A stretch of 64,000 nucleotides of DNA from Rhinopomastus cyanomelas (GCA_013400115.1 VXBP01007533.1:496001-560000); one strand, 5' to 3'. Shown: positions 24,767-36,202, counted from the stretch's first letter. The notes: generated from the letters alone by a model not told the origin. Made by a program: numbers and translations.

Positions 24767-25553
24767 TGTGCTGGTTATATGTTAGGACCCAGAAAAAGAA
24801 CTTGTGTATCTCCCAAACAGTAGGAACAGAAAATGTGGGGTAGCGTTCTGAGGGGGAGGATTCTGGTGGACCATCAGGAAAAAGCCAGCAGTGGAGGGTG
24901 ACTCAGGCAGTCCTGGCCAGGTGTGGAGGAGAGAGGATGCATGGCTCCTATGCTCTGATCTACTGCCCAGCCCGCCTGCCTTCTCCTGCATGCTACCCTC
25001 TACTTAAGCTTTGATCAACTGTTACCAGAGGGGATCTATCTTGCACCTCAAGGTGTTCTAGACTGGTTCTAAGTGCGGCTCTGCTTTCGCAAGGGGAGGA
25101 GGGCTGTGAGGGCTTGGGTGCGCGGTTGCCAGGTGAGCACTGGCAGAGCGGGGTGCCGGCAGGGTTCCAATCGCAAAGTGCCAGGTGCACGCAGGGGAGG
25201 GACGTGCGACTGGCGCGCGCCATTTTCCCTGCCTTCCTTCTCTTCTGGCGCGATGCGTCACAGACATGGAAGCAGCCGGGTGCAAGCGCCTGTTGCTGCT
25301 GCCACGTGGTGAGTGTCCCCCTAGCAACTTGAGGCCAAAATTACATCAAATTGCCTTTTGTACTTGGTTCTTCCCTTACACCATCTCCCTAAATTTTCTC
25401 CTTCCTCTACTGTGAAGGTTTTTCTCGGTTTTTTTAATCTTCTAAATTTATTTCATTTTGAATAAATTTGTTTTATTCCCTTCTTGTATTGATGGGAGGG
25501 GAGTCTAACAATCTGTTCTGGAGGGTTCTGCCTTTTACCCTCAAACCAGCACA
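24767..25553 (+). repeat. 5' LTR of the ERV (787 bp)
   Basis: The LTR is bounded by a perfect 10-bp inverted repeat: TGTGCTGGTT at 24767-24776 and AACCAGCACA at 25544-25553, with canonical TG...CA ends. A polyadenylation signal AATAAA is at 25461-25466. The block 25075-25320 is CpG-rich, unlike its surroundings. It contains GCGCGCGCCATTTTCCC (a YY1-like CGCCATTTT) and TGCGTCA (a CRE/AP-1-like half site). This is the likely promoter, and I see no TATA box. A short ATG frame (25266) runs into a good splice donor, GTG|GTGAGT, at 25309. The last ~50 bp match the remnant at 27897-27946 with about two differences in 43 bp. Confidence 0.92.
25461..25466 (+). promoter_or_regulatory. Polyadenylation signal in the LTR
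   Basis: AATAAA lies 87 bp before the end of the 5' LTR, where an R-region poly(A) signal is expected. A T-rich and GT-rich stretch follows. Confidence 0.7.
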
Positions 25554-25560
25554 GATTAAT

Positions 25561-25578
25561 TGGTGCTGAAACCTGGGA
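25561..25578 (+). other. Primer-binding site, tRNA-Phe type
   Basis: TGGTGCTGAAACCTGGGA begins seven bases after the LTR. It matches the complement of the 3' end of tRNA-Phe (TGGTGCCGAAACCCGGGA) at 16 of 18 positions. Both mismatches are CpG-to-TpG changes, as expected from methylation decay. The seven-base spacer (GATTAAT) is a little longer than usual. Confidence 0.85.
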
Positions 25579-25662
25579 GGAAAAACCAGACACTGAAGGG
25601 AAATCAGAATGATAATTTGAGTATGTGGTGTAAGGGAAAACTAGAACAAAATGTGTTAATAC

Positions 25663-26109
25663 ATGAAATATCTGATGACTAGCTGCACCTTTACATACAT
25701 GCTCCATCCTGCAATGGCCTGGATGTTTTCATTCATGCTTGAGGCAGCTCTGAATGCTGCAATAGAATGGGTTAAGAAACTGCCAACTTGTGTTTGGGAG
25801 CAATTAATCTATGTGTGGGTTGTGACTAGTTGCTCGCTTGGTGTATATAATGAATCTAATTGCTCTTTTCCTGCTTCTGATGAAGAACAAGACTGTGATT
25901 GGGGCTTCAGAGATGTCCTGCTCTTTTATTTGCTCTCAATGTGCCTTAATCTGCTTCAGCCATGGCCAGCCATCAAGTCCTTAGGCAGGAGGATAATCAT
26001 CATATTGAGATCAGTGACAGTCAGTCAAGATGTTTTGGCTGCACCAGCTGTCTCAGCCACCTCTATGGATGCACCTAATCCAGCAACACCTGTCACCTTA
26101 ACTACTTGA
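25663..26109 (+). pseudogene. ERV gag 5' region, broken
   Basis: A frame of 149 codons including the stop follows the leader, in the position expected for the start of gag. It has hydrophobic stretches and ends in an Ala/Thr/Pro-rich tract. It closes at TGA 26107-26109, and the same frame continues with more Ala/Val/Thr-rich codons before further stops. I recognise no specific domain, so the assignment rests on position. The N-terminal part of gag is the least conserved region in this type of element. Confidence 0.5.
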
Positions 26110-26458
26110 GCTGTTTCTGCAGTTACAGCATCTGCACCTGTTGCAGTAACCCTTACTATCACAGTTTTACCACTGACAATAACTGATACTTCAGGTATCT
26201 CCCATATCATTGCTCAGGTGGCTGGAGTCAAAAAGAACCCTACATGTGATCAAAGAGCAGTCACAGCATGTGATGATGAGATAGAGGTACTGTAGGACAA
26301 GACAAAAGAAGGAAAAGAACCTGCTGGAGGAGAAGCAACTGCTGGTGATGGGGAAGAGAAACCCAAAATGCACCAGAACTGTGTTGCTGCAGGGGTCAGA
26401 TTCTGGTTCAGATGCCTCTTATTTCTTCAGAGACATAAGAGTACTCAGAAAGGACTAG

Positions 26459-27301
26459 ACCCAAAGGCCAAGTGAATCCCTGCTGGCCTGGGTTTTACAC
26501 TGCTATGACACTGGAGCTGACACCTTGACTTTAAGAAGGAGAGAAGTTAAGCAACTTGGATCATTGTCTAGAGATGAGGGAGTTGACAGTGCGATTGCGA
26601 CACAAGGTGGGAACATCAGGCTGTGGAAGCATCTGTTGTACAGCATAGGCGGAAGATACCCCACAAAAGATGACCTTGACTGGCACTTTCCCAAATGGAC
26701 CACTATAGAGCAGGGTGTCCAAGCCTTGCAAGAGATGGCGTGCCAGGGAATAGTCTGTAATCCAAGGAAGAATGCAGGGTCGACTCCAGACAATGAACCT
26801 ATCTATGGGAATATGTTGAGAAAGTTTGCACGGTGTGCACCCCCTGCATATGCAAATTCGTTGGCAGTGTGGCTTGCAAACTGGCATGAAAACCCTCCTC
26901 TAACTATTGGAGAAACTGTGCAACAACTCAGACAATTTGAGGACATTGTCAAATGCCCTGATTGGGTGGCTTCTCTCACTAAAGACATCAAAGCGTCAGT
27001 TGCTGAACAGATAGAGATGGTCAGAGAGTCAGTCGCTGAGCAGTTCAAGGAATTGCAAGAAACAATGTCTGAGAAGGGAAAAGGCCACTTGACACCAGTG
27101 CTGCAGAGCAGAGAATGTATGAATCTCTTCCAGCTTTATGAAAAAGCCTCAAAGAAAATCAGCCCAAGTTCAATCTCAGGCAGAAGCATTCCGAGGCTTC
27201 CTATGGGGATTGCTGAAAGAAGATGGAGAGGACATGACCAAGTGGGAGTCAAAGCCTGCATCAGCTCTAATCACATGAGTAAAAGAGCTGATGAGGAATG
27301 A
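26459..27301 (+). pseudogene. ERV gag, capsid-like region, broken
   Basis: The frame is open from just after a TAG (26456-26458) to TGA at 27299-27301. It includes QLGSLSRDEG, LWKHLLYSIGGRYP, KWTTIEQGVQ and CAPPAYANSLAVWL. The order and spacing match the capsid region of endogenous retroviral Gag proteins found in many birds. The upstream TAG lies within the conserved frame and looks like a disabling mutation. Near 27165-27180 the recognisable sequence passes into another frame (containing WGLLKEDGEDMTKWES), so there is a frameshift. That frame then meets an in-frame TGA at about 27274. No nucleocapsid zinc knuckle (CX2CX4HX4C) is visible. Non-functional. Confidence 0.75.
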
Positions 27302-27504
27302 ACAACTTAATGGCAGCTCCTCCAAGAAAAGGGTCCCTGTTGGCTGGAGACCAAGGAGATGGTCATCTAAGCCTGAGCTAAGCAAGGTGAATCACTCTGA
27401 GGATGACTCGCTCTGATCAGTAGGGGGGCCCTGCCTTTGGTCAGGCAGAGGAGAGGGACACTTGAGTGTTTTGGACTGTTTGGGTTCAATGGCCTGGCGC
27501 ATCA

Positions 27505-27896
27505 GAAGTTGAGAAATACAGAGCCTTAGTAGATACTGGTGCAGAATGCAGTTATACCTTCAAACTTCAAAGGACTGCAGAGCATTTCTACCCGTGGAGT
27601 CACTGGAGGTGAACAAGAACTCACTAGGTTTGAGGTACAAGTAAGCCTTACCAGGAGTGACTGGAAGACACACCCTATAGTGACTGGCCTGGATGCTCCA
27701 TGCGTCTTAAGCCTGGACTTTCTACAAGGAGGGCACTCTGAAGACCCAAAAGGGTACAAATGAACTTTTGGTGTGGCAGCCATTGAGACTGAAAAGTGTA
27801 AGCAGTTGTCCACGACACTTGGCCTGTCAGATGACTTCTCTGTAGTGGGCCTAATGAAAGTGGAAGATCAGCAGGTACCCACTGCATCCCGAGTAA
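27505..27896 (+). pseudogene. ERV protease region, broken
   Basis: A retroviral aspartic-protease active site is visible: YRALVDTGAECS, with the catalytic Asp-Thr-Gly at 27532-27540. The frame shifts a few codons later. The continuation lies in the frame running from 27539, has GLDAPCVLSLDFL, and is interrupted by a TGA at 27761-27763. The sequence continues toward the region before the RT domain, then ends abruptly at the LTR remnant at about 27897. No RT, RNase H or integrase follows, so the pol gene has been deleted. Confidence 0.82.
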
Positions 27897-27946
27897 CAAC
27901 ACCATCTGTTCTGGAGGGTTCTGCCTTTAACCCTCAAAACAGCACA
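27897..27946 (+). repeat. 3' LTR remnant (last ~50 bp)
   Basis: This segment repeats the terminal part of the 5' LTR (about 25504-25553), including CTGTTCTGGAGGGTTCTGCC and the AGCACA end. The rest of the 3' LTR is missing, so the right edge of the provirus survives while its neighbouring interior is deleted. Confidence 0.9.
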
Positions 27947-28362
27947 CTGGTCTATAGTTACCTGGGTCCTCCTTCTTACCCTTTTTGAAGATTGGAGTAA
28001 CATTTGCTGTCCTCCAGTCCCTAGGCACCTCTCCTGATCCCCATGACTTAGCAAAGATGATGGAGAGCGGCCTAGCAATGACTTCCGCCATCTCCATTAG
28101 CACACATGGGTGCATCCCATCAGGGCCCATGGATTTGTGTACATCTAGTTTGATCAACTTATCCCTAACCCAGTCCTCATCAACCAAGGCAGGCTCCTCT
28201 CTTGCCTCCACTTCCTCTGGAGTCTCAGCAGTCTGAGGTTTGATATCAAGACAGCCCCCAGAGGTACAGACAGAGGCAAAGAAGGTGTTGAGTATCTCTG
28301 CTTTCTCTGTATCCTCTGTCTCCAGGGCACCCACCTCACTCAGCAGGGTTATTAGAGAGATC
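27947..28362 (-). mobile_element. CR1 LINE, continuation after the ERV (RT N-terminal region)
   Basis: This resumes the minus-strand CR1 broken at 24766. It encodes the stretch before the RT palm, with GPDGMHPCVL and the characteristic PIFKKGKKEDPGNYRPV (27927-28397 minus frame). Its left edge is the second CTGGT of the ERV target duplication (27947-27951). The 5' truncation point is at about 28362. Together the two parts are about 1.15 kb of CR1. Confidence 0.93.
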
Positions 28363-29035
28363 AGAACTTTGGCAGCTAAAGATACCAAGGAATACACTAT
28401 TCCATGAAAGAGATCCTTTGTGCTTGGTGGCCCTTATGTTGCTTTTGTGATGCAGGTCTTGTTTCTGTCTGCATGAGAAAAGACAGATATCCATATCTTG
28501 ATCAGAAAATGTAAGAATCTGAGGATGAAGTGTTGAACTTTCTCTGCTGTATGAATATGCTCTACATATTTCTTTAAATGTAAAATTCACTGCCTGTAGA
28601 GAAATCTGAGAAATGTACTGATGCAGAGGTAGTTTTATAAAGGACTCCTCTGTCTCCCGTGACAGTTTAATCAGTGCAGCAGGAGTTTTTTGTTTTTTTT
28701 TTGCCTTAGGTTGCTTTGGGTTTTTTGCCAGTGTCTCCCTGAGTTTAGGTCTGCCACTTTTTACCTGGGGAAGCTGTCTCCAGAGTAATTTCCAGCATTG
28801 TGTTTGCAAAGGCTCTCCTGGAGTCACCAGAATGTTGGCAGCAGGAAAACAAGTCAGAAACACGGTTGTGTTTGGAAACTTGCTAAACCTGAGTCTGTTG
28901 GCACACAAGTCTGCTGGATTTATTGCTTAAAAGAGGAGAATCCTGAACAGGAATAAGTATCCAAGGAATGGATTGATACATCATGTCAAGGGAAGGCACA
29001 AAATCTCTTGGGTATAAATTCAGCAGATTTATGTT
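28363..29035. other. Non-coding stretch with a 190-codon minus-strand frame
   Basis: A minus-strand frame of 190 codons (28336-28908) spans this interval and runs into the CR1. Its middle is a Lys/Gln-rich tract produced by a T-rich run (28688-28702). It shows no known motif and its end lies in CR1 sequence, so I regard it as chance. Confidence 0.5.
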
Positions 29036-29273
29036 GCATCAGGGGAGATTTATATTGGACCTTAGGAAGAAGTTCTCTAATGAGAGAGTGGTTGGGCACT
29101 GGAACAGGCTGCCTGGGGAGGTAGTGGAGTCCCCATTCCTGGAGATGTTTAAGAAATGAGTATCTAGAGCATTTGAAGCCATGGTCTAGGAGTTTGGGGT
29201 ATGTTGGGATGAGGGCTGGACTTGATGATCCTGGAGGTTCTTTCCAGTCTGCGTGATTCTATGATTCTGCGTT
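29036..29273 (+). mobile_element. CR1 LINE 3' fragment, other subfamily
   Basis: About 240 bp with CR1 landmarks: TTAGGAAGAAGTTCTCTAATGAG, GGGCACTGGAACAGGCTGCC, GGCTGGACTTGATGATCCTGG, and an ATTCTATGATTCTG end. The GGCTGGACTTGATGATC tail differs from the GGACTAGATGATC type, so this is a different and probably older subfamily. Confidence 0.9.
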
Positions 29274-31129
29274 CTTAGCTCTGTTACTGGTCTTGATAAT
29301 TAAACTCTGTGGTCTTTTGCAGTGTTATTCTTTGAAGACTTCTGATGGACAAAAAGACAGGTCCCTATAAATTTTGTCACTGCCGTTTTTTTTAGAAGCC
29401 TCTGTTGTTTTTACCACCAAATGGGATTTTTTTTTCTTGTTTACTTCCTTGTGGGGTATTATCTATGCTCATACCTTTGGAAGTGTAGCTGAGCTAACTG
29501 AGCCTGCATGGGTGAGACATAGCACTGAAGAATCCAGTACAGACCTGCTGTTTGTCTTGATTGCCCCAACCTGAAGTCTTTATAGCTGGGATAGGGTGGG
29601 GGGGTGGTGTAGAGAAGAGTCGGTTCCCCAGCTTGTGTCAGGTTGCTTTTCTGCTTCAATGCCAAAACTTCCTTCTGAAAGATGATTTCCTGGTTTTCAT
29701 CAGGAAAACTTGTGAACTTGTCAATGTTTTTATCAATGCAAAGAACATGAACATGTTGATGGAGGTGGAACTTAGAAGAACTGAGTGTGGCTCTCCAGAA
29801 ATCTGTGGTGGTAGCTCTGCCATAGACATCTCGTGACATTTTGGACAACTTGCTTGAAAATGTTTACGTTTTTGCTTTTGCTTAAGATGATAGCAAATTC
29901 CCCAGGCCAGAAATGATCAAGTTGTGGTATATACTCGTTAGGTAAAATTCCTGATGTTGGTTCGGTCTCTCGGTGCATACATAGTATTGATGTTTTGTTA
30001 TGATGCACGGGTGACTAAGAGAGCAGCACCAAAGAGGCTGGATTTGCATCTGTGAAAACGTTTTCCAGAAAAGCTTTATTTTTCTACCCTGCTCTGCTCC
30101 TGGAAGCCAGTGGGAGTTCTGCCTTCTAACTGAAAAGGGACAGGATTTGGCTTGAGGACTGAATTTTAAAACACTGCCTTTTTGCACAGTAGAAAGAGTC
30201 GTGATGGTTCACCTTGTGCGTGCAAGTCAGCTCTGTGGTGATCACTGATGTGATAACATTGCTTTTATCTACCCTTTACTTAATGTATTTTCCTTACCCA
30301 CCCATCTTACTAGAGCTCAGAGAAATATTCATGAGGTTAATAAAACAATGGTTTTAAAGAAACACTTAGAACTTGACCATAGTAGTTGCATTAAGAATAT
30401 AACTTGTTTAAAAGCCATCTCTCCTGTCAGCTTTAAATGTTCTGTTACTGGTGGCTTGCGATGTCTACTTATAACCTTTACTGATTCTTTATGTTGCTTG
30501 TATTTGACAGCAGTTTTGACAGCATTGCAGAATTATCAGTTACAGCCATGCAGAGCTTCCCCCCAGTACTTGGCACTGTAATTTATACTAATGACTTTGT
30601 CTTAATGTTTGTGATTTGCTTTGGGCTGACACCTCTGGCATGTGAAGTTCAACTCTGTTCACACAAGACAGATGGCATGGACAGGATCAAAGAGACCATC
30701 TCCAGGTGTCTGTGGCACATTGTGTGCTCACCTTGACCTGGACAGACAAGCCCTGCAGCTTCAGTTTCCACAGCCGTTGCACTGTGGCCAGCCGTGCTAG
30801 TAAGAATGTCAGGGTTTTTCTGTGGACTAATTTCTAGGAAGAAATAGGCCACCAGACCAGCTGTTTGAGGTGCACAGCAATGTGTCTGTGTAGAGGAATT
30901 GCACTGGGCAGTGTTGCTGCCTGAGGCAGCCCTAAACCACTTGCTGACATTTGGGATCCTTTGGACATGCTGTGGGGTCATTTTCGTTCAGAGGAAAACA
31001 TAGGATAAACACACTTGAAGGAAAGTGCAAGATACTGTTTATATTCAGTGTGTTGCCAGCAGTAATACAAGCCTGTCTGCTTTCTTTTGACAAAGTGCAG
31101 TGCCTCGTGTTCAGGGCATTTAAAGAACA
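29274..31129. other. Non-coding stretch, nothing recognised
   Basis: Several frames of 75-130 codons occur on both strands and overlap one another, without motifs. No exon or RNA gene is supported. Confidence 0.5.
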
Positions 31130-31643
31130 TATGCATCTGGAGTACTGTGTCCAGTTCTGGGCCCTTCAGTTCAAGCAGGACACAGAGCTGCTGGAGGGAG
31201 TCCAGCGTAGGGCAACGAGGATGATGAAGGATATGGAGCACCTCCCTTATGAGGAGAGGCTGAGGGAGCTGAGTGTCTCTAGCTTGGAGAAGAGGCGACT
31301 GAGGGGTGACCTCATTAATGTCTATAAATATTTGAAGGGTGGATGTCAGGAGGATGGAGCCAGGCTCTTCTCAGTGTCATCTAGTGATAGGATGAGGGAC
31401 AATGGTTGTAAGCTGGAACATAGCAGGTTCCATATGAATGCGAGAAGGAACTTCTTCCCAGTGAGGGTGACAGAGCCCTGGAACAGGCTGCCCAGGGAGG
31501 TTGTGGGGTCTCCTTCTCTGCAGACATTTAAAACCTGCCTGGATGTGTTCCTGTGTGACTTGTTCTAGGTGATGCTGCTGTGTCAGGGGGATTGAACTGG
31601 ATGATCTTTTGAGGTCCCTTCCAATCCCTAATGATTCTATGAT
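31130..31643 (+). mobile_element. CR1 LINE 3' end
   Basis: A 5'-truncated CR1 starting near CATCTGGAGTACTGTGTCCA. Its open ORF2 C-terminal frame runs to a stop at 31566-31568 and includes RELSVSSLEKRRLRGDLINV. The tail has GGATTGAACTGGATGATC and ends ATTCTATGATT. Upstream of about 31130 the same frame extends through unrelated sequence by chance. Confidence 0.95.
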
Positions 31644-34600
31644 TTAATATTTACATTTGTTTCTTAATACCATCAAGTGAAATAAATTGTTTCTTAATAC
31701 TGTGCTGTGCAGTGTACTAAATGTTTCCATGGGAGTACCAGAATGCAGGATACATATGCTGCTTTTAAAAAGTTTTCTTGATTAACTTTGCCTAGGAAAT
31801 GTCGAGAATGGAACCAAGGGGAAAAGAAGTTAAAAACTGGGATTGCAGGAGCTTCTGTAGTTCTTTGCCCTGCCAATTTGCAGGGCTGCTTTGTGAATAA
31901 CTGCTCACTGTATTCAACCAGATTCTCATTTAATAGAGCTCTGCTCATGTCGGTGGAGTTCAGCCAAACTCAGACTTTGTATGTTTGTCGTTAATCTGTG
32001 CTGAGAGCATCCTTTTCTGTGGCCTGCACTGAAGCTATCGGCTAGTGTCCCGCTGTGCTATTTCATCTGCTACTTGAACGAGTTATTGATCCACAAAATA
32101 GTGTTATGTGCTGTGATTGTCCTCAGCACCTTGACCCGGTCACTATAATATGAGCTAGTCATCCAATGTTAAGAACACAGGAAGCCCCAGGGGTGACTTG
32201 GAAATGCTGATTTAGATTGTGCCATGGCACAAAGGTGCCCAGCTAACTAGGTAGGCTTGACTTAAAGTAAAGCTTTGAGGCAGATCCAATGAGCTTGTTC
32301 CACATAGTGATGCTAGTCTTTGCAGAATTCATCCCTTGCTTCCCTACTTTCATCTGCTTTCACTTTCCTGGACCTGGCAAACGCTTCATTCCTGTACTGG
32401 GTTAGGACAGTGCAGGACAGTGAGTGCAGGTGGAAAGCAGGACTAGCTCCTAGGACCAGTGTCCAAGTTAAGAAAGCTCTTTGCACTCTGCCATGTGGGT
32501 CTTCAACATAATCTAGTCACTTGAAAGAAAAACCAAATTAGTAAGCTTTAATTTTAGCAAATACTAAAGTATCCTGTCATTACTTTGAGTGTGTTGCTCA
32601 CTCACCTCTCTTCTGTTAGTTGTGTAGACAGACATATTGAGCTGTAACTTCCTTCAGCAGACACTGTTGTTTTGTAACCGTGCAGTGCACAGTGAGATCC
32701 TGGCCTGGATAATGGCTTCTCTGCAGAGTGCCGCTTCACATTTCACTTGCATGTGGTAAGAATCCCTGAATTTCAGGCCATGCAATACCTGGCTAAATGC
32801 ATTATTCAGATAGGGTCTTGCATATTGTAAGATCTGTCTTTTACTCACTCCATTTATCTTATGTCATGATGCTTTATCATCTAATTTTTGCAAAAGTATT
32901 TCTGATTGACAGTTTGTGTGGGCTGTGTGCCGGGTAGGTCTGTGCTGGTGGCCGGGGAGAAGGCATTGCAGATTGCACAGTAGCAGCAGATGACAGTGTG
33001 CCCATTGTAGCAACTGACCAGCTGTTTGCATCAGCAGTGGCAAAACAACACCTCGTGAAGATAAAGTGTGGGAACAAACAGTCCGCTGCCATGGAAAGCC
33101 CTGGAGAGATAGGGAGTAATTACTACAGGCTTTAATCTGTGGGGCGGTCAAAATGAATATGGTGACAAAGTAATTAATTTTGCCTCGGAAGCCATCAAAA
33201 TAATGAACCCAGCAGGGGCAGCATGGACTTGCTGTAGAGATGTTTCATGTGCCATGCGATAAAGAAACTGCCTGACTACTCCAGACTAGGAAAATACTTT
33301 GTGAGAAGAAATTAATACCAGGTCTGCTTTGAAGCAATGAGCTATTGGAAGCTTTCTCAGCACTGACTCCATTCCAAGTGCATGTTTAACTTCACAAAAC
33401 AGAACTATAAGGAAATACATTAACAGGCAGGAAAAAATGCTCCTCAGAATAACCTTTTACTATTTTTACCCAAAGATGAGTTCCAGAATATGCTTAGAAA
33501 AAACTAACCTTGTCAAACCTAAGGAGCCCAGAGTGGAGCGATTAGCCGCAAGGAGTGATATTAGCCTAAAACAGCCCTGCTCGTCGCTGCGTTTAAAGGC
33601 AGTGCTCAATGGGAACTGTGATTACTGCCATTTTAAAGGATGAATTTAAAGGATAGAGGTTAATGATAGAGTCAAGCTCCATCATTATTTCATTCTTTCC
33701 AAGAGGAAGATAGTGTATTAGAATCTATTCCCAGCATTTTGCATCGCCCACTGACCCAAACACCAGCTGAACACACACGGAGTGACACTGACATTTTTCA
33801 GCTCCTGTGACGTTTGCGGTTGGTAGCAGCTTTTCAGTCGGCTGTGCTTCTCAAGCCATGAGAAGACAGGTACTGCAAGCTGAGGAAGGGGAAAATATAA
33901 GAAGAAAAAGTGACGAGGAAAAGGGAGATGACGGAAAAAGGACCCTTGAAGATGCCTTAAGCAGAAATGGGGAAACTAGGAAAAAAGATGAGGCGAGCAT
34001 AATGCAGTGTTAGGTGAGAGAGCTCATACTGCTGGGTGTAGCTAGCACAGAACTTGAACATGCTGTTCTTTACTTAGATTCTTCAAAATGGAGCCACGCC
34101 TTGCAAGCTCCTTTTTGAGTGCATTTCAAACAGCATTTCCTAAATTAAAAAAACCAATAATCAGTGTATCTCCTTTAAAACCTAAAACCAGCAAGCAAGA
34201 ATTTAATGTTACAGTTCCTCTTTTATGAAAAGAGAGATCCTGCATGAAATTAAACAGCCAATCCAGATTTCACAGGTTTTTAGAGGTCCCAGCACAGCTT
34301 AATCTTCAGTCTCATGTCTAATACCTTGAAGCAAGTTTTTACATCTACAAAAACAATTCTAATCCTAGTTTGGTGGCCTCTGGGTTGGCTGGGAAGTTAA
34401 AACTCTCTGAAAAAAGCCTCTAGAGGATCGAATATGTTCTAGCTGTACACTGCTTGCTGTGTTGGTTTGTATCATCTTTATAGGGACAACTCCCTGTAGT
34501 GATATTTTTGGGGGACTGAACTTCTTAGACACCAAAAGGTCCTGGAAATTTGAAAATCTAAATACTTTGAAGTTCTCAAAACTGAAACTTCTTGAGTCTG

Positions 34601-35236
34601 TGGTTTTAGAAGGATCTTTCAAAATGCTTTTGTTTTTTGCTTGATCCATACTGCTAGGGTCAAACATCATGAATCAATTTTGATATCAAAAGAACTTCTG
34701 AACAAACTTTTTTATCTCTCTCATAAAAGTCCATTTCTCCCTCCAGTGATATTTTTCACTTTTGGAGATAAAAGCTATGGTATTTTTAATCTTTAGAAAA
34801 TGCACTTGAATATTTTTGAGTTTTGAATATTTGCTTGACTTTCAACAAGTTGCTGGTCTAGTAGTCTAGTTAACTGTAGCTATACAAGAGTGAGCAAAAA
34901 CCAATGGTGATATGATTAATGTAGATGTGTGTTTATCTTTTAACTAGGGAATTAAAACTATATTTGAATAATAATTTGAACAATTGAAACTTGTACTTGT
35001 TTGAGTAATTCATTTCCTTCAGAAAATACTCAACAGTATTTAAAATGTGGACTCATAGAGATCAATTGCTACTCTGAATTAATTCCTTAGTAGCACTGTC
35101 TTTAGTTTCAAGCATTTCAGCGTGTTGTGCAGGTGAAGATAGCAAAGATTCATAGAAAACAGTCTATGAATGTAAAATTACTTGGGGATGGTAACAGCTT
35201 TGAACAGGCAAATTTGTTAGCATGTAGAAGCATTGT
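31644..35236. other. Non-coding stretch; possible conserved elements at 33.1-33.7 kb
   Basis: No gene is supported. The part at about 33100-33700 has mixed composition, few simple repeats and several AATTAATTT- or TTAATGAT-type motifs. By appearance it resembles vertebrate conserved non-coding elements, but conservation cannot be tested here. The interval 33880-34010 is purine-rich. Confidence 0.4.
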
Positions 35237-35846
35237 TCACAGAATCACTCTGGTTGGAAAAGACCCCTGGGATCGTTGAGTCCAACCATCTACCCTGCCT
35301 TACAAGTTCCCCCTAAACCATATCCCTCAACACCTCACCCAAACGATCTTTAAACACATTCAGGGATTGCAACTCAACAACCTTCCTGGGAAACCCATTC
35401 CAGTGCCTGCCCACACTTTCATTGGAAAATTTTTTCCAAATATAAAATCTAAACCTACCCTGTTGTAACTTGACCCGTTCCCTCGTGTTCTATCACTAAT
35501 TGCTTGTGAGAAGAGACCAGCACCAACCTCTCCACAAGGTCCTTTTAGTCCTTCCTCATAAGATTTATTATCCATGCCTTTCACCAGCTTGGTTGCTCTC
35601 TTCTGCACCTGCTCCAGCACCTCCACATCTCTCTTGTATTGAGGTGCCCAAAACTGTAATCAAGATGTGGCCTCATCAGTGCTGAATACAGGGGGACAAT
35701 AACCTCCCTACTCCTACTGGTCACACTATTTCTAATACAAGCCAGGATGCCATTTGCCTTCTTGGCCCACTGGGCACACTGCTGACTCATATTCATCTTC
35801 CTGTCTATTAGAACCCCCAGGTCCCTCTCTGCCACATGGCTCTAGG
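35237..35846 (-). mobile_element. CR1 LINE 3' end, older subfamily
   Basis: Minus-strand CR1 of about 610 bp beginning with its 3' end, ACAGAATCACTCTGGTTGGA. The minus frames encode WAKKANGILACIRNSVTSRS and VLEQVQKRATKLVKGMDNK, typical of the CR1 ORF2 C-terminus. The 3' UTR differs from the GGGATTGGAAGGGACC type. Frameshifts and small deletions indicate greater age. Confidence 0.92.
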
Positions 35847-36202
35847 CTGTTTTTATAGTGCACTCCTCTTTGTCAGAACGGCTTCTTACTGATGTGGAAG
35901 GGTCGGGCTGTTGTTGGAAGGTTTTGCTTACATTTCTGTCCAAGAGACAGTTGTTAGCCAGTATTACAACAAAAACCCCAGCACAGCAAAGCCATCCATG
36001 TTGCCAATTCTAGATGCCCATCTCCATTTAGCCTCAGATTTTTTGATCTTGTTTTGCTGAAAGTGCAGCTTCCAGGTTCTAGTGACAACTAGTTTTGGCT
36101 GTTGATTTTGAGGTGTCCAAATGCAGTATTGAATCAGAATGAGACCCGAACATCTGCCCACCTCGGAAGACATATGGTTTTCTAGGACTTTTAACCACAT
36201 TA
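35847..36202. other. Spacer between two CR1 copies
   Basis: About 350 bp between convergent CR1 copies. Nothing recognised. Confidence 0.5.

Larger units (their letters stand above)
24767..27946 (+). mobile_element. Defective endogenous retrovirus (ERV) nested in a CR1
   Basis: A proviral remnant of 3180 bp lies in plus orientation. In order it has a complete 5' LTR, a tRNA-Phe-type primer-binding site, gag-like sequence, a protease region and a 3' LTR reduced to its last ~50 bp. A CTGGT target duplication flanks it. A deletion has removed everything from just after the protease region to near the end of the 3' LTR, so there is no polymerase domain, integrase or env. Stops and frameshifts interrupt the remaining reading frames. 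It cannot encode a virus. The gag-like part resembles endogenous retroviral Gag proteins widespread in bird genomes, but I do not assign a class. Confidence 0.93.

Noticed and set aside
26025..26373. Minus-strand frames in the ERV as an antisense gene
   Set aside because: Simple Ala/Val/Thr-type composition mirrored from the gag leader. No motif.
27897..28362. Long downstream LTR or env of the ERV
   Set aside because: After 27946 the sequence is CR1 in minus orientation, matching the CR1 at 61.5 kb. No env is present.
28336..28908. 190-codon minus-strand open frame as a gene
   Set aside because: Its Lys/Gln-rich middle comes from a T-rich run, it has no motif, and its end lies in CR1 sequence.
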